DNA of 64,000 bases, from positions 22,264 through 86,263 of the forward strand of contig JAUZRX010000026.1 in assembly GCA_030949985.1 (NCBI GenBank), in the 5' to 3' direction. The position numbers were made by a program, and so were the translations under genes. Source of the DNA: Acidobacteriota bacterium. GTDB taxonomy: Bacteria > Acidobacteriota > Polarisedimenticolia > J045. Below, piece by piece: positions 49,024 through 57,949 of the stretch; the first letter of the stretch is position 1; each line of letters begins with the position of its first letter. The notes below the pieces were generated by a model. That model did not search any database. It was not told where the DNA came from and worked only from the letters and a program-made list of their open reading frames with translations.

Positions 49024-50424
49024 ATGACCCCCACCCCCTTTCGGCCCCTCCCGGCCGTCCTGCTGCTGGCCGCCCTGCTCGGCCCGGCCTGCGGCGGCGG
49101 CCCGAGGCTTTCACGAAGCGCGCCCGGTGATCCCGCGGCCGCCGCCGAAGTGCTGATCGACGCCGCCCTGGCCGATGCCACCGCCTACCAGCGCCTGGCG
49201 GAACTCTGCGACCGCTTCGGCGGCCGATCCGCCGGCAGCGAAGCCCTCGCGGGCGCCCTGCGCTGGGCCGCCGCCACGCTGAACGCCGATGGCGCGGAGA
49301 ACGTCCGCCTCGAACCGGTGACCGTGACCGCGTGGATTCGCGGAGCCGAGCGCCTGACTCTGCTCGAGCCCGCCGGCCCCCGCGACCTCCCCCTGTTGGG
49401 CCTCGGCCGCAGCGTCGGCACTCCCCCCGGCGGGATCGAAGCCGAGGTCGTGGTGGTCTCGAGCTTCGACGATCTCCGACGCCGGGGCGCGGCGGTGCGG
49501 GGCAAGATCGTGCTCTACGACTTCCCGATGAAAACCATGGACGTGATGTTCAAGGCCTACGGCGAGGCCGTCGCGTACCGCTGGAAGGGTGCCGAAGAAG
49601 CCGCCCGTCACGGCGCCGTGGCGGCGCTGGTGCGCTCGGTCACCACGCGCAGCCTGGGCACTCCCCATACCGGGGCCATGAAGCCTTATGTCGACGACCT
49701 GCCGCGCATCCCCGCCGCGGCGATCACCGTGGAAGATGCCGCCAGCCTGCATCGGTTGACGGAGTCGGGCCAGACAGTGCGCGTCCGCCTGGAGATGGAA
49801 GCTCGCGAGCTGCCCGACCAACCCTCGGCCAACGTGATCGGTGAGTTGCGGGGTCGGGAAAAGCCCGAAGAGGTCGTCGTGATCGGTGCCCACATCGATA
49901 GCTGGGACGTCGGTCAGGGAGCTCACGACGACGGCGCGGGGGTGATCTTCGCCATCGAGGCCCTGCGCCTGATCCGCCAGGCCGGCCTCGTGCCCCGGCG
50001 TACCCTGCGCGTGGTGCTCTTCACCAACGAGGAGAAGGGCAACGATGGCGGCAAGACCTACCTCGCCGATCACGAAGCCGAGTTGAACCGCCACGCCGCG
50101 GCCCTCGAGGCCGACACCGGTGGCTTTGCACCGACCGGCTTCTCCTTCGCCGGCAGCGACGAAGACGCTGCTCGCATCGAGGCCTGGATGCCCCTCTTCG
50201 CGCCCCTGGGCGAGTTGAAGCTGACCCGCGGCGGCGCGGGGGCAGACATCGGTCCGATCGTGAAAAAGGGCGTGCCGGGCCTCGGCTTGCGCGTCGACTC
50301 GACCCATTACTTCGACTATCACCACTCCGCCGCGGATACACTGGACAAGGTCGACGAAGAGGAATTCCGCCGCTCCCTGGCGGCCTTCACCCTGATGAGC
50401 TGGCTGCTGGCCGACTCGTTCTGA
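49024..50424 (+). CDS. M28-family zinc peptidase, carboxypeptidase Q-like lipoprotein
   Basis: A 466-residue exported enzyme with lipobox LLGPACG near residue 23. A PA-like domain lies in the first half (GKIVLYDFPM, AARHGAVAALVRS). The catalytic half has the two-zinc ligands of M28: GAHIDSWDVGQGAHDDGAG (His and bridging Asp), TNEEKGNDGG (catalytic Glu and ligand Glu), EADTGG (Asp) and FDYHHSAADT (His). It resembles plasma glutamate carboxypeptidase (CPQ), which removes C-terminal residues from dipeptides. GAGGAG precedes the ATG. It begins a run of four export-type or coupled genes. Confidence 0.87.
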   Translation: MTPTPFRPLPAVLLLAALLGPACGGGPRLSRSAPGDPAAAAEVLIDAALADATAYQRLAELCDRFGGRSAGSEALAGALRWAAATLNADGAENVRLEPVTVTAWIRGAERLTLLEPAGPRDLPLLGLGRSVGTPPGGIEAEVVVVSSFDDLRRRGAAVRGKIVLYDFPMKTMDVMFKAYGEAVAYRWKGAEEAARHGAVAALVRSVTTRSLGTPHTGAMKPYVDDLPRIPAAAITVEDAASLHRLTESGQTVRVRLEMEARELPDQPSANVIGELRGREKPEEVVVIGAHIDSWDVGQGAHDDGAGVIFAIEALRLIRQAGLVPRRTLRVVLFTNEEKGNDGGKTYLADHEAELNRHAAALEADTGGFAPTGFSFAGSDEDAARIEAWMPLFAPLGELKLTRGGAGADIGPIVKKGVPGLGLRVDSTHYFDYHHSAADTLDKVDEEEFRRSLAAFTLMSWLLADSF

Positions 50425-50436
50425 GGGAGATCTCCC

Positions 50437-51342
50437 ATGCCTGTTCCCCGTCGTCGTTTTCTGGCCCTCGCATCGTCCGCTGTGCTGTGTGCCGCCGCCG
50501 ACTGGCGTTTCCCGCTGGCCGAGGGTTCGAGCGCCATGCGCGGCCTGCGCCGGAGTGTGGGCCTGTTCCGGGGCCGGGGTGGGACCATTGGCTGGCTGGC
50601 CACCGCAGACGGCGTGGTCGCCGTCGACAGCCAGTTCCCCGACATGGCCAGGGTCTTCCTCGATGGTCTTCGCCAACACGGCCTCCGCGTGCCGGACCTG
50701 CTGATCAATACCCACCACCATGGCGACCACACCTCGGGTAACGGCGTGTTCGCCGCCGCCGGTGTGCCGATCGTCGCCCAGGCCAAGGTGCCTGACCTCC
50801 AGCGGGACGCCGCCGCACGCAAAGGCGACGGCAAGAAGCCGGTAGTGGCCGACCGCACCTTCGATCTTTCCTGGAAAGGCACTTTCGGAGACGAGACGAT
50901 CCACGTCTTTCACCACCGGCCCGCCCACACCGGCTCGGACGCGATCGTCCACTTCGAGGAGGCCAACGTGGCGCACATGGGCGACCTGGTCTTCAACCGC
51001 TACTTCCCCTTCATCGACCGCAGTTCCGGCGCGTCGGTCGAGGGCTGGATCGTGAGCCTCGAGCGGGCCATCGAGTACTTCGACGACGCGACGATCTTCA
51101 TCTTTGGTCACGGCACGAAGGCCGCCGGCGTGACCGGCACGCTGGCCGACCTTCGCCTGCAGCGGGACTACCTTGCGCAAGTACTGGACACGGCGCGCCG
51201 CAGCCTCGCCGCCGGCATCGCGCGCGATGCTCTCGACGCCACGGAACTCTCCCGCCGTTTCCCCGAACACGAATCGCCCGATCCCCGTTTCTCCCCGGCG
51301 GCGAACCTGGCCGATGCCTGGGACGAGTTGACGGAGGAATAG
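50437..51342 (+). CDS. MBL-fold metallo-hydrolase, exported
   Basis: A 301-residue metallo-beta-lactamase-fold protein. The start PRRRFLALASSAVLCAAA looks like a Tat or Sec signal (paired Arg followed by a hydrophobic run). The HxHxDH zinc site is NTHHHGDHTSGN near residue 92. Further ligands are HRPAHTGSD and the GDLVFNRYFPFID strand, with FGHGTKA near the C-terminus. This set is typical of quinoprotein-relay or hydroxyacylglutathione hydrolase-like MBL proteins. Substrate unknown. It starts 12 bases after the peptidase stop with GGGAG before it. Confidence 0.82.
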   Translation: MPVPRRRFLALASSAVLCAAADWRFPLAEGSSAMRGLRRSVGLFRGRGGTIGWLATADGVVAVDSQFPDMARVFLDGLRQHGLRVPDLLINTHHHGDHTSGNGVFAAAGVPIVAQAKVPDLQRDAAARKGDGKKPVVADRTFDLSWKGTFGDETIHVFHHRPAHTGSDAIVHFEEANVAHMGDLVFNRYFPFIDRSSGASVEGWIVSLERAIEYFDDATIFIFGHGTKAAGVTGTLADLRLQRDYLAQVLDTARRSLAAGIARDALDATELSRRFPEHESPDPRFSPAANLADAWDELTEE

Positions 51343-51345
51343 ACC

Positions 51346-51765
51346 GTGCGGCCCTGGGCCCTGGCGCTACTGGCAGCGGGCTCGATCTGGATCTGCCAGG
51401 CCCAGGTCGCCGATCAGGTCTTCGTCATCCTCCAGCGGGCCCGGCAGCAGGCCGGCGCGCCACTCCTCCTAAGGGACCCGGCTCTGGACTCTCTGGCCCG
51501 CTCGCGGGCCAAGGAAGTCGCCTCCCGTCCTCCCGACGAGCGCATGGCGGGACACGACGGCATCATCCGCTTCCTGCGCGCCCGGGGCGGGGAGCAGGCG
51601 CTGCGCGCCTGGGAACGCCTGGATCTCAGCCGCGGCGAGGATCTACCGGCCCGGGCGATCGCCGGCCGCTGGCAGCGTTCCACCGCCGCCTGGCGCCGCG
51701 CCCTGGCCGCTGATGGATGTATTTTTTTTACCCAGATCTTCGCCGCCAACGAGGAGGCCCCATGA
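51346..51765 (+). CDS. CAP/SCP-like secreted protein
   Basis: A 139-residue protein with an N-terminal signal (LALLAAGSIWICQAQ). The segment VFVILQRARQQAGAPLLLRDPALDSLARSRAKEVA, trimmed here to its key features, has the N-R-x-R-x-x-x-G-x-x-x-L-x-x-D-x-x-L pattern that opens CAP (cysteine-rich secretory) domains, and the end FTQIF resembles their last strand. The usual first His of the CAP site is not obvious, so activity is doubtful. Starts with GTG 3 bases after the MBL stop; its own stop overlaps the methyltransferase ATG. Confidence 0.6.
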   Translation: MRPWALALLAAGSIWICQAQVADQVFVILQRARQQAGAPLLLRDPALDSLARSRAKEVASRPPDERMAGHDGIIRFLRARGGEQALRAWERLDLSRGEDLPARAIAGRWQRSTAAWRRALAADGCIFFTQIFAANEEAP

Positions 51766-52769
51766 ATTCGGAAGACCTCAGTACCCTGTCGAAAGGTTAC
51801 GTCGAAGCCAAGGTGCTGCTCTGCGCCGCCGAGCTGCGAGTCTTCGACCACCTCGCAGATGAGCCCGCCGCCGCCGAGGAAGTCGCCCACAAGGTGGGCG
51901 GCACCCTGCGCGGCTTCGAGATTCTCCTCGACGCCTTGACGTCCCTCGGGGTGCTGCACAAGCACGAGGGACGCTACCGCCTCGACCCGGCCTGTCGCGA
52001 GGACCTGCTCAGCGATGGCTCCACGCGCATGGCCGACCTGCTGCGCCATCGCAACCGCCTTTTCCGTCGCTGGGCTTTTCTCGAGGAGATCATCCGCGGC
52101 GGGGAACTCCCCGCCGCGGTCGATGGCCCCGGTCTTCTGGCCGATCCCGTCGCCACCGATGACTTCATCCGCGCCATGTTCGCAGTCAGCGGGGGCCGCG
52201 CCGGCCAGGTGGCCTCCGCCCTCGACCTGGACGGCGTGCGAGTCATCGCCGACCTGGGAGGCGGCCCGGGCCACTACTTGGTGGCGCTGCTCGAGCGAGC
52301 GCCGAAGGCTCGAGGCTACCTGGCCGACTTGCCCCCTTCCCTCCAGGTCGCCCGCGCGCTCCTGGCCGACCACCCCCTGCGAAAGCGGATCGAGCTGGTA
52401 GCGTGGGATCTCTACCGCGGCGAGCCGGCAAACCCCATCGACCCCATCGACCTGGCATTCATCTCCCAGGTGCTCCACGGCTGTGGCCCCGAACCCAACC
52501 GGGAGATGCTCCGGCGAGTGGCCGCCCACCTGGCCCCCGGCGGCCGGGTGGTGATCCACGAGAACGTGGTCGAGGAAGACCGCTGCCATCCCCGCCAGGC
52601 CGCCCTCTTTGCCGTCAACATGCTGGCCATGACCGACCAGGGGCGAACCTACACCGATGCTGAGATCAGCGCCTGGGGAAAGGAGGCCGGCCTCGCCCGC
52701 GAGGGCGGCCAGCGCATCGACGAGCGCTCGTACCTCATCGTTCTGCGCCGGCCCCGGCTCGAGCCCTGA
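51762..52769 (+). CDS. O-methyltransferase family SAM-dependent methyltransferase
   Basis: About 335 residues. An N-terminal winged-helix dimerisation domain (VLLCAAELRVFDHLADEP, RGFEILLDALTSLGVLHK) precedes the SAM domain: VIADLGGGPGHYLVALLE, YLADLPPS, AFISQVLHGCGP and HLAPGGRVVIHENV. This is the plant-COMT/hydroxyneurosporene-type layout used for O-methylation of natural products, quinones or carotenoids. The metal-free catalytic His is consistent with VLHGCG. SD GAGGAGG lies 6 bases before the ATG, which overlaps the CAP-like stop. Substrate unknown. Confidence 0.85.
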   Translation: MNSEDLSTLSKGYVEAKVLLCAAELRVFDHLADEPAAAEEVAHKVGGTLRGFEILLDALTSLGVLHKHEGRYRLDPACREDLLSDGSTRMADLLRHRNRLFRRWAFLEEIIRGGELPAAVDGPGLLADPVATDDFIRAMFAVSGGRAGQVASALDLDGVRVIADLGGGPGHYLVALLERAPKARGYLADLPPSLQVARALLADHPLRKRIELVAWDLYRGEPANPIDPIDLAFISQVLHGCGPEPNREMLRRVAAHLAPGGRVVIHENVVEEDRCHPRQAALFAVNMLAMTDQGRTYTDAEISAWGKEAGLAREGGQRIDERSYLIVLRRPRLEP

Positions 52770-52864
52770 TGTGGAAGGCACTTCACCATCATCTCCGCAG
52801 GGGGAGCAGCGTCCTTTCTGCAGAATGGCGCTTGCGTACCACAATCGCTCCGGCCCGGCCTCGC

Positions 52865-53521
52865 CTACAGCGTTGGCTGGTCCGTCAGCAATATTTCCAC
52901 TTCTCCTGTCGCGCTGGAAGACACAGCAATGATGTTGACACCCTCCAGCAACGAGACCTGCTGACTCGTGTCAGTCTTCTGATCGTAATTCGGATCATCG
53001 AGCACAGTATTACCGTTAATCGTCACGACTAACGTGTTCAGCGGAGTGCCGTTGCTCACAATGGCTCCGATGTTCGCCGTCGAAAGGTAGTACGTTCCCG
53101 GCGAATCCGCGGTAACCTGGAACACGTACTTGGTTGGAACGCCAGGATCCGACCCAACGAACATGACCTCTACATTCAAGAAGCTGAACAGAGAATTCAA
53201 GCAGGGGCCCGGGTGCTCGCCATCGCCGTAGCACTCATTCGTCAGACAGAGCTGATGTTGTATGACAGCGGACTTGAGGCACGCTGCTCGTTGAGGATCA
53301 GCGTAATCCGGGTACATCTGACTACAGTGTTCGAACTCGCCATCCCTCTCATCCCTACAATCGAGTTTGCAGGTTTTGCACGGGTCTGGATCAGGGGGGT
53401 CCTCCGCAGCAAACCCCATGGGGATTGCGCACAGCAGTCCTGCCAGCACGAAAGACACGACACGCCTACTCCTGCATGCCAGACCGGCCAGCACCGAAAG
53501 CGACGTGGGCCTCGTCTTCAT
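52865..53521 (-). CDS. Cys-rich secreted protein in a low-G+C islet
   Basis: About 218 residues. The ATG is chosen since AAAGGAAA precedes it and the protein then has a signal peptide (VVSFVLAGLLCAIPMGFAA). The mature N-terminal part has eight Cys in about 65 residues (PCKTCKLDC, then single Cys spaced 11-16 apart, ending NEC and GPC), likely four disulfides. A beta-rich domain of about 100 residues follows (YVFQVTADSPGTYYLST, VVTINGNTVLDD, EILLTDQPTL). I recognise no family. Two 60-base lines of this gene count 43% and 52% G+C against about 65% in the neighbouring methyltransferase gene, and an IS remnant adjoins it, so recent transfer is likely. Confidence 0.65.
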   Translation of the reverse strand: MKTRPTSLSVLAGLACRSRRVVSFVLAGLLCAIPMGFAAEDPPDPDPCKTCKLDCRDERDGEFEHCSQMYPDYADPQRAACLKSAVIQHQLCLTNECYGDGEHPGPCLNSLFSFLNVEVMFVGSDPGVPTKYVFQVTADSPGTYYLSTANIGAIVSNGTPLNTLVVTINGNTVLDDPNYDQKTDTSQQVSLLEGVNIIAVSSSATGEVEILLTDQPTL

Positions 53522-53656
53522 TTGGATATTTCCTTTCGTGGCGCGCAGTCGAGCAATGGTGATATGCTGATCGTTCGCAACTCTACCCCCCTCCTCCCCC
53601 CCCTTGTCAAGAGGGGCGGAGCCTGTCAACGACTTCGAGACACTTCGGGTTTGATC

Positions 53657-54315
53657 CTACTGAGCCATCTGCATGGGCAATGCCTCCATGGGTGGGTCGA
53701 TCCAGGATTCTGGGGGGGGGGGATCTGGGCGCCTTGGCCTGCCATGAACGAAGCGTTCTGGATGGGCGCGGAAAGCATCGTCGAGGACTCTTTGGCGTTC
53801 TTGAATGACGGCCGTGGTCCGGCCGAAATGCACGTCGGCCGGAGTGAGCCTGGCGAGGGCCCGATGATGGTGATGGTTGTCGTACCAGGGGAAGAAGACG
53901 CGGCCATGAGAGATGGCGTGATCGTGCCCGCAAGAGCGGTTGGGGAAACCCGGCTGGTACTCGATCGTCTTGAAGTGGGCTTCGGAGTAGGGATTGTCGT
54001 CGGAGACGTGGGGGCGAGTGCCGGTTCCCGGTGCGGATTGGCGACGACGGTAGAAGGTGTCGCGAGAAACACCGCGGGCACGGCAAGCCGGGAGTACCCC
54101 GATTTCCCGCGCCAGGTCGATAGCCATCTCCCAGCGTTCTTCCCTCCGTCGACTTCGACCCCCGGCAGCCGCGAGACTTTTCCCTGCACATCGATCACGA
54201 GGTTTGCCTTGCGCAGATCCCCCTTCAGCCGGCCAGCCACCGTCATTCCAAGCTCGTGCACGATGACAGCGGCTTGCAGGATCCCGGCTTCATCGACGGA
54301 ACGAAAGGGAACCAT
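53657..54315 (-). pseudogene. Decayed IS3-family transposase
   Basis: Minus-strand remains of an IS3-type transposase. The first part (LRKANLVIDVQGKVSRLPG) is the end of the OrfA-like region. A frame change then leads to DLAREIGVLPACRARGVSRDTFYRRR, the OrfB start. The next readable text jumps directly to HVSDDNPYSEAHFKTIEY and the C-terminal WYDNHHHHRALARLTPADVHFG. About 170 residues holding the first two catalytic Asp are missing, while the third acidic residue (the Glu of YSEAHFK) remains. An 11-G run (53712-53722) lies near the 3' end. No terminal inverted repeats were found. The element cannot move on its own. The flanks 53522-53656 and 54316-54425 hold no other gene. Confidence 0.8.
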
Positions 54316-54425
54316 CGGGATGCCCGGGAGTATTGCGGATGTCGCCGAGCAAGACAGGACTTCTACCGGCCGCCGGACGCGGCTGCTGAAGGAAGCCGCA
54401 GCGAGGGGAGACGTCCGCGGGCGTC

Positions 54426-54434
54426 TGGTATACT
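54426..54434 (+). promoter_or_regulatory. Extended -10 promoter of the gatE-gatD operon
   Basis: TGGTATACT: TGN extension and TATACT (5 of 6 matches), about 50 bases before the gatE start. No clear -35. It lies 110 bases from the IS remnant. Confidence 0.55.
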
Positions 54435-54485
54435 CGCCGGCCGCACCCCGAATCCGAAGACGCCGGAATTCCGAGGCAACAGAAC

Positions 54486-56549
54486 GTGACTCACGACGAA
54501 ACTCCCCGGGAGGGAGGCGTTCGGCCCCCCGCTGATTTCAACCCACGCAGCCAGCCCCCACTGGATTTCCCCGACCGGGATCTCGAGGAGATGACCCCCG
54601 CCGACTACGAGATCCTCGGCTTCCTGGCCGGGCTCGAAGTCCATCAGCAGCTCGACACCCGGGGCAAACTCTTCTGCCGCTGCCCGGCCGGTCGCAAGGC
54701 CCGGCGCGTGGATGCCGAGGTCCTGCGGCACATGCGTCCGACGTTGAGCGAACTCGGCGAGTACGACGGCACCGCTCTGATGGAGTTCAAGACCCGCAAG
54801 GAAATCATCTACCGCCTCGAGCGAAGCTGCGTGTGCACCTACGAGATGGACGACACGCCCCCCTTCGAGATCGACAAGCAGGCGGTGAAGATCGCCCTCG
54901 AAGTCTGCCGCCTGCTGGAGCTTGATCTGGTCTCCGAGTTGCACGTGATGCGCAAGCAGTACCTGGACGGATCGATCCCCACGGGCTTTCAGCGCACGGC
55001 GATGGTGGGCCTGGGCGGCGCGATCCCCTTCCGCGAAAGCCAGCTCGGCAGCGACCGGGTGTTGCGCATCAGGCAGCTCTCCCTCGAGGAAGACTCCTGC
55101 CGCGAGGTCTCCGACATCGGCCACCGCATCATCTTCGTCACCGACCGGCTGGGCATGCCGTTGATCGAAACCGTCACCGAGCCGGACATGCTCACTCCCT
55201 TCGACGTGCAGGCCGGGGGCCGCCTGCTGGCCGCCGTGGCCCGGGCCACGGGCAAGGTGCGTCGCGGCCCGGGAGCCGCCCGCCAGGACGTCAACGTCTC
55301 CATCGCCGGCAGCCGCCGGATCGAGATCAAGGGCGTGGACAATCACCGAGGCCTGCCCCGACTGGTGCACATCGAGGCCTTCCGCCAGCTCAACCTGCTG
55401 CGGCTCCGGGAAGCCCTGCGACAGCGCGGCGTGCAGGAGGAGTTCTTCGCCATCGCCCCCCGGGGCCCGGCCTGGGAAGTCTCCGACCTGGTGATCGATG
55501 CCCGCAGCCTGCTGCGCGATTGCGAGTTCGCCCCCGTACGCCACGCCTTCGAGCAGGAGCAGATGCTCGCCGCCGTGCGCCTGCGGGGTTTCGACGGCCT
55601 GCTGCGCCACCGCACCCAACCCGGCATCAACTTCGCTCGCGAGCTGCGGGGCCGCGCCCGGGTGATCGCCTGCCTGACCGGCGAACCCTTCATGATCCAC
55701 TCCGACGTGGAAGATTTCGGCCTGAGCACCCTGCACTGGAAGCAGCTCCGCTCGGCCCTGCGCGCCGACCGCGAAGACGGCCTGGTGGTACTTTGGGGAC
55801 CGGCCGAGGACGTCTCTACCGCGGCCCGGGAGATCCTCGCCCGGGCGGCCGAGGCGCTGGTGGGCGTTCCCGCCGAAACCCGTCAGTCGTACCCCGACGG
55901 CACCACCGATTTCGAACGCATCCTCCCCGGTCCCGACAGGATGTATCCCGACACGGACACGCCCCCCGTGCCGATCCCCGATCCGTGGGTGGAAGAACTC
56001 GAACTCTGCCGCAACGAGACTCCCTGGGAGCGCGAGGACCGCTACCTCGCCGACGGCCTGCCCGCCCCCCTGGCCCGACGCCTGGGCCGCGCCCCATGGG
56101 CCACGCTCTACGACACGCTCGCTCCCCGCACGGCCGAGGCCGCGCGGCGCCTGGCCTGGGGCCTGGAAAAGCGCCTGGTGCATTTCTGGCGCGAGAGCGG
56201 GCGGCGCGTTCTTCCCTCCGCCGAACGCCTCGCCCCCCTGGTGCGCGCCCTCGAGGAACAGCGCCTCCACCCCGACGGTTTCGAACCCGCCCTCGACCGG
56301 CTGCTGCGGGAAGCATCCTGGTCGCCGGAGGACCTGCTGCACGCCTACCTGGCCGGCGGCGAGACCGACGACCTCGACTCGCTGGTGGCCGAGGCCGCCG
56401 AGCAAGCCCGCACCCTGGGCACCCACCTGCCCGAAGCCCGGCTACGCTGGGCGATGGGCCGGGTGATGCGGGGCGGGAGAGGCCGACTCGACCCCGTGCG
56501 GGTGCGCGCCGCCCTGGCCCGGGCGCTGGACATCAAGGAGGCATCATGA
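54486..56549 (+). CDS. gatE: Glu-tRNA(Gln) amidotransferase subunit E (archaeal-type GatE)
   Basis: A 687-residue protein. GatE is the kinase/transferase subunit of the GatDE transamidosome: it phosphorylates Glu on mischarged Glu-tRNA(Gln) and accepts ammonia from GatD to make Gln-tRNA(Gln). Visible: GFLAGLEVHQQLDT near residues 44-57 and GKLFCRCP, shared with GatB; the catalytic cradle with PDMLTPFDVQ and ARQDVNVSIAGSRRIEIKG; then an AspRS-like insert of about 110 residues, present in GatE but absent from GatB, and a helical tail. Roughly 40 extra residues precede the core. GTG start with CGAGG upstream. GatE is regarded as an archaeal protein, so its presence here is striking. Confidence 0.9.
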   Translation: MTHDETPREGGVRPPADFNPRSQPPLDFPDRDLEEMTPADYEILGFLAGLEVHQQLDTRGKLFCRCPAGRKARRVDAEVLRHMRPTLSELGEYDGTALMEFKTRKEIIYRLERSCVCTYEMDDTPPFEIDKQAVKIALEVCRLLELDLVSELHVMRKQYLDGSIPTGFQRTAMVGLGGAIPFRESQLGSDRVLRIRQLSLEEDSCREVSDIGHRIIFVTDRLGMPLIETVTEPDMLTPFDVQAGGRLLAAVARATGKVRRGPGAARQDVNVSIAGSRRIEIKGVDNHRGLPRLVHIEAFRQLNLLRLREALRQRGVQEEFFAIAPRGPAWEVSDLVIDARSLLRDCEFAPVRHAFEQEQMLAAVRLRGFDGLLRHRTQPGINFARELRGRARVIACLTGEPFMIHSDVEDFGLSTLHWKQLRSALRADREDGLVVLWGPAEDVSTAAREILARAAEALVGVPAETRQSYPDGTTDFERILPGPDRMYPDTDTPPVPIPDPWVEELELCRNETPWEREDRYLADGLPAPLARRLGRAPWATLYDTLAPRTAEAARRLAWGLEKRLVHFWRESGRRVLPSAERLAPLVRALEEQRLHPDGFEPALDRLLREASWSPEDLLHAYLAGGETDDLDSLVAEAAEQARTLGTHLPEARLRWAMGRVMRGGRGRLDPVRVRAALARALDIKEAS

Positions 56550-57949
56550 GCACAGCGGCCACCTCCTCGGACGACTACAAGGGCTACCGCGAACCCATGC
56601 TCGGCGTGATGCGGCGTTTCGGCATCACGGTCTGGTGCGAAGTGTCGATCCGCAGCACCCGCGGTCACTTCGAAGGCTTGGTGCTGCCCCGCTCGGAGAC
56701 AGCCGACGCCGATCACCTGGTGCTCAAGCTGGCCAGCGGCTACAACGTGGGTCTGCGCTACGACACCATCGAGGAAATGCACAAGACGGGCTACCGCAAG
56801 GCGAACTACAAGATTCCCGAAAAAGAATTCCCCGTCGATCCCGCCAAACCCTCGGTCAAGCTCTTCGGCACCGGCGGCACCATCGCCTCCCGGCTGGACT
56901 ACCGCACCGGGGCGGTGATTCCCGCTTTCTCCCCCGGAGAACTCTACGGCTCGGTGCCCGAGCTGGCCGACATCTGCAACCTGGAAACGGAGAAGCTCTT
57001 CGGCGTCTTCTCCGAGAACATGGGTCCCGAACAGTACCTGGTGCTGGCCGAGCGGGTGGGCGAGGCGATCCGCGAAGGTCGCGACGGCATCGTCGTCGGT
57101 CACGGCACCGACACCATGCACCATACGGCCGCGGCGCTGAGCTTCATGGTGCAGAATCCGCCGGTGCCCATCGTGATGGTGGGCAGCCAGCGCTCGTCCG
57201 ACCGCCCCTCCTCGGACGCCGCGCGCAACCTGATCAACGCCACCGCCACTGCCGCCCGCGGCCCCATTGCCGAGGTGATGGTCTGCATGTTCGGCCCCAC
57301 CTCCGACCACTACAACCTGCTCCACCGCGGCACCCGGGTGCGCAAGATGCACAGCTCCTACCGCAGTACCTTCCGCACCCTGGGGGACATCCCGCTGGCC
57401 ATGGTCTCCAACGGTGAAATCACGCCCCTCAAGGACGACTGGGCCCGCCGGCGGGAAGACCGCGAAGTGGAAGTGCTGCCCTTCTTCGACGAAAAGGTGA
57501 CGATTCTCTATTACTATCCCAACATGCAGCCCGACATCATCGACGCCCTGGTCGACCGGGGCTATCGCGGCATCGTCATCGCCGGCACGGGCCTCGGCCA
57601 CGTCAACCGCAAGCTCTACCCCGCCCTCGAGCGGGCGGCCGCCGCCGGCGTGCACCTCTACATGACCCTGCAGACCCTCTGGGGTTTCGTACAGATGTAT
57701 GTCTACGAGACGGGTCGCGAGATTCTCGAACTGGGAGTGGTTCCGCTGGCCAACATGTTGCCCGAGGTGGCCTACATCAAGCTGGGCTGGGCTCTCGGCC
57801 GCCACGGCGACGACGCGGCGGCGGTGCGCGAGACGATGACCCGTACCATCGCCGGCGAAATGACCGAACGCGAACCCCACGACGGCTACCTGGTCTTCCA
57901 GGGAGGAGTCCCCGAAATGAAGGCCTTTCTCGGAAAGATCTGGTCCTGA
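56546..57949 (+). CDS. gatD: Glu-tRNA(Gln) amidotransferase subunit D (archaeal-type GatD)
   Basis: A 467-residue glutaminase subunit. The first 100 residues form the GatD-specific small barrel domain (VLKLASGYNVGL), absent from ordinary asparaginases. The asparaginase I-type domain follows: LFGTGGTIAS with catalytic Thr112, GIVVGHGTDTMHHTA, the GatD signature GSQRSSDRPSSDAARNL, HRGTRVRKMHSSYRS with the catalytic Lys, and IAGTGLGHVN. It releases ammonia from Gln for GatE. The ATG overlaps the gatE stop (ATGA) and its own stop overlaps the next start (TGATG), so the three proteins are made in step. Confidence 0.93.
   Translation: MSTAATSSDDYKGYREPMLGVMRRFGITVWCEVSIRSTRGHFEGLVLPRSETADADHLVLKLASGYNVGLRYDTIEEMHKTGYRKANYKIPEKEFPVDPAKPSVKLFGTGGTIASRLDYRTGAVIPAFSPGELYGSVPELADICNLETEKLFGVFSENMGPEQYLVLAERVGEAIREGRDGIVVGHGTDTMHHTAAALSFMVQNPPVPIVMVGSQRSSDRPSSDAARNLINATATAARGPIAEVMVCMFGPTSDHYNLLHRGTRVRKMHSSYRSTFRTLGDIPLAMVSNGEITPLKDDWARRREDREVEVLPFFDEKVTILYYYPNMQPDIIDALVDRGYRGIVIAGTGLGHVNRKLYPALERAAAAGVHLYMTLQTLWGFVQMYVYETGREILELGVVPLANMLPEVAYIKLGWALGRHGDDAAAVRETMTRTIAGEMTEREPHDGYLVFQGGVPEMKAFLGKIWS

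Noticed and set aside
53712..53722. Run of 11 G as a possible phase-variation tract
   Set aside because: It lies in a transposase remnant that cannot be functional, so length changes would have no obvious effect.
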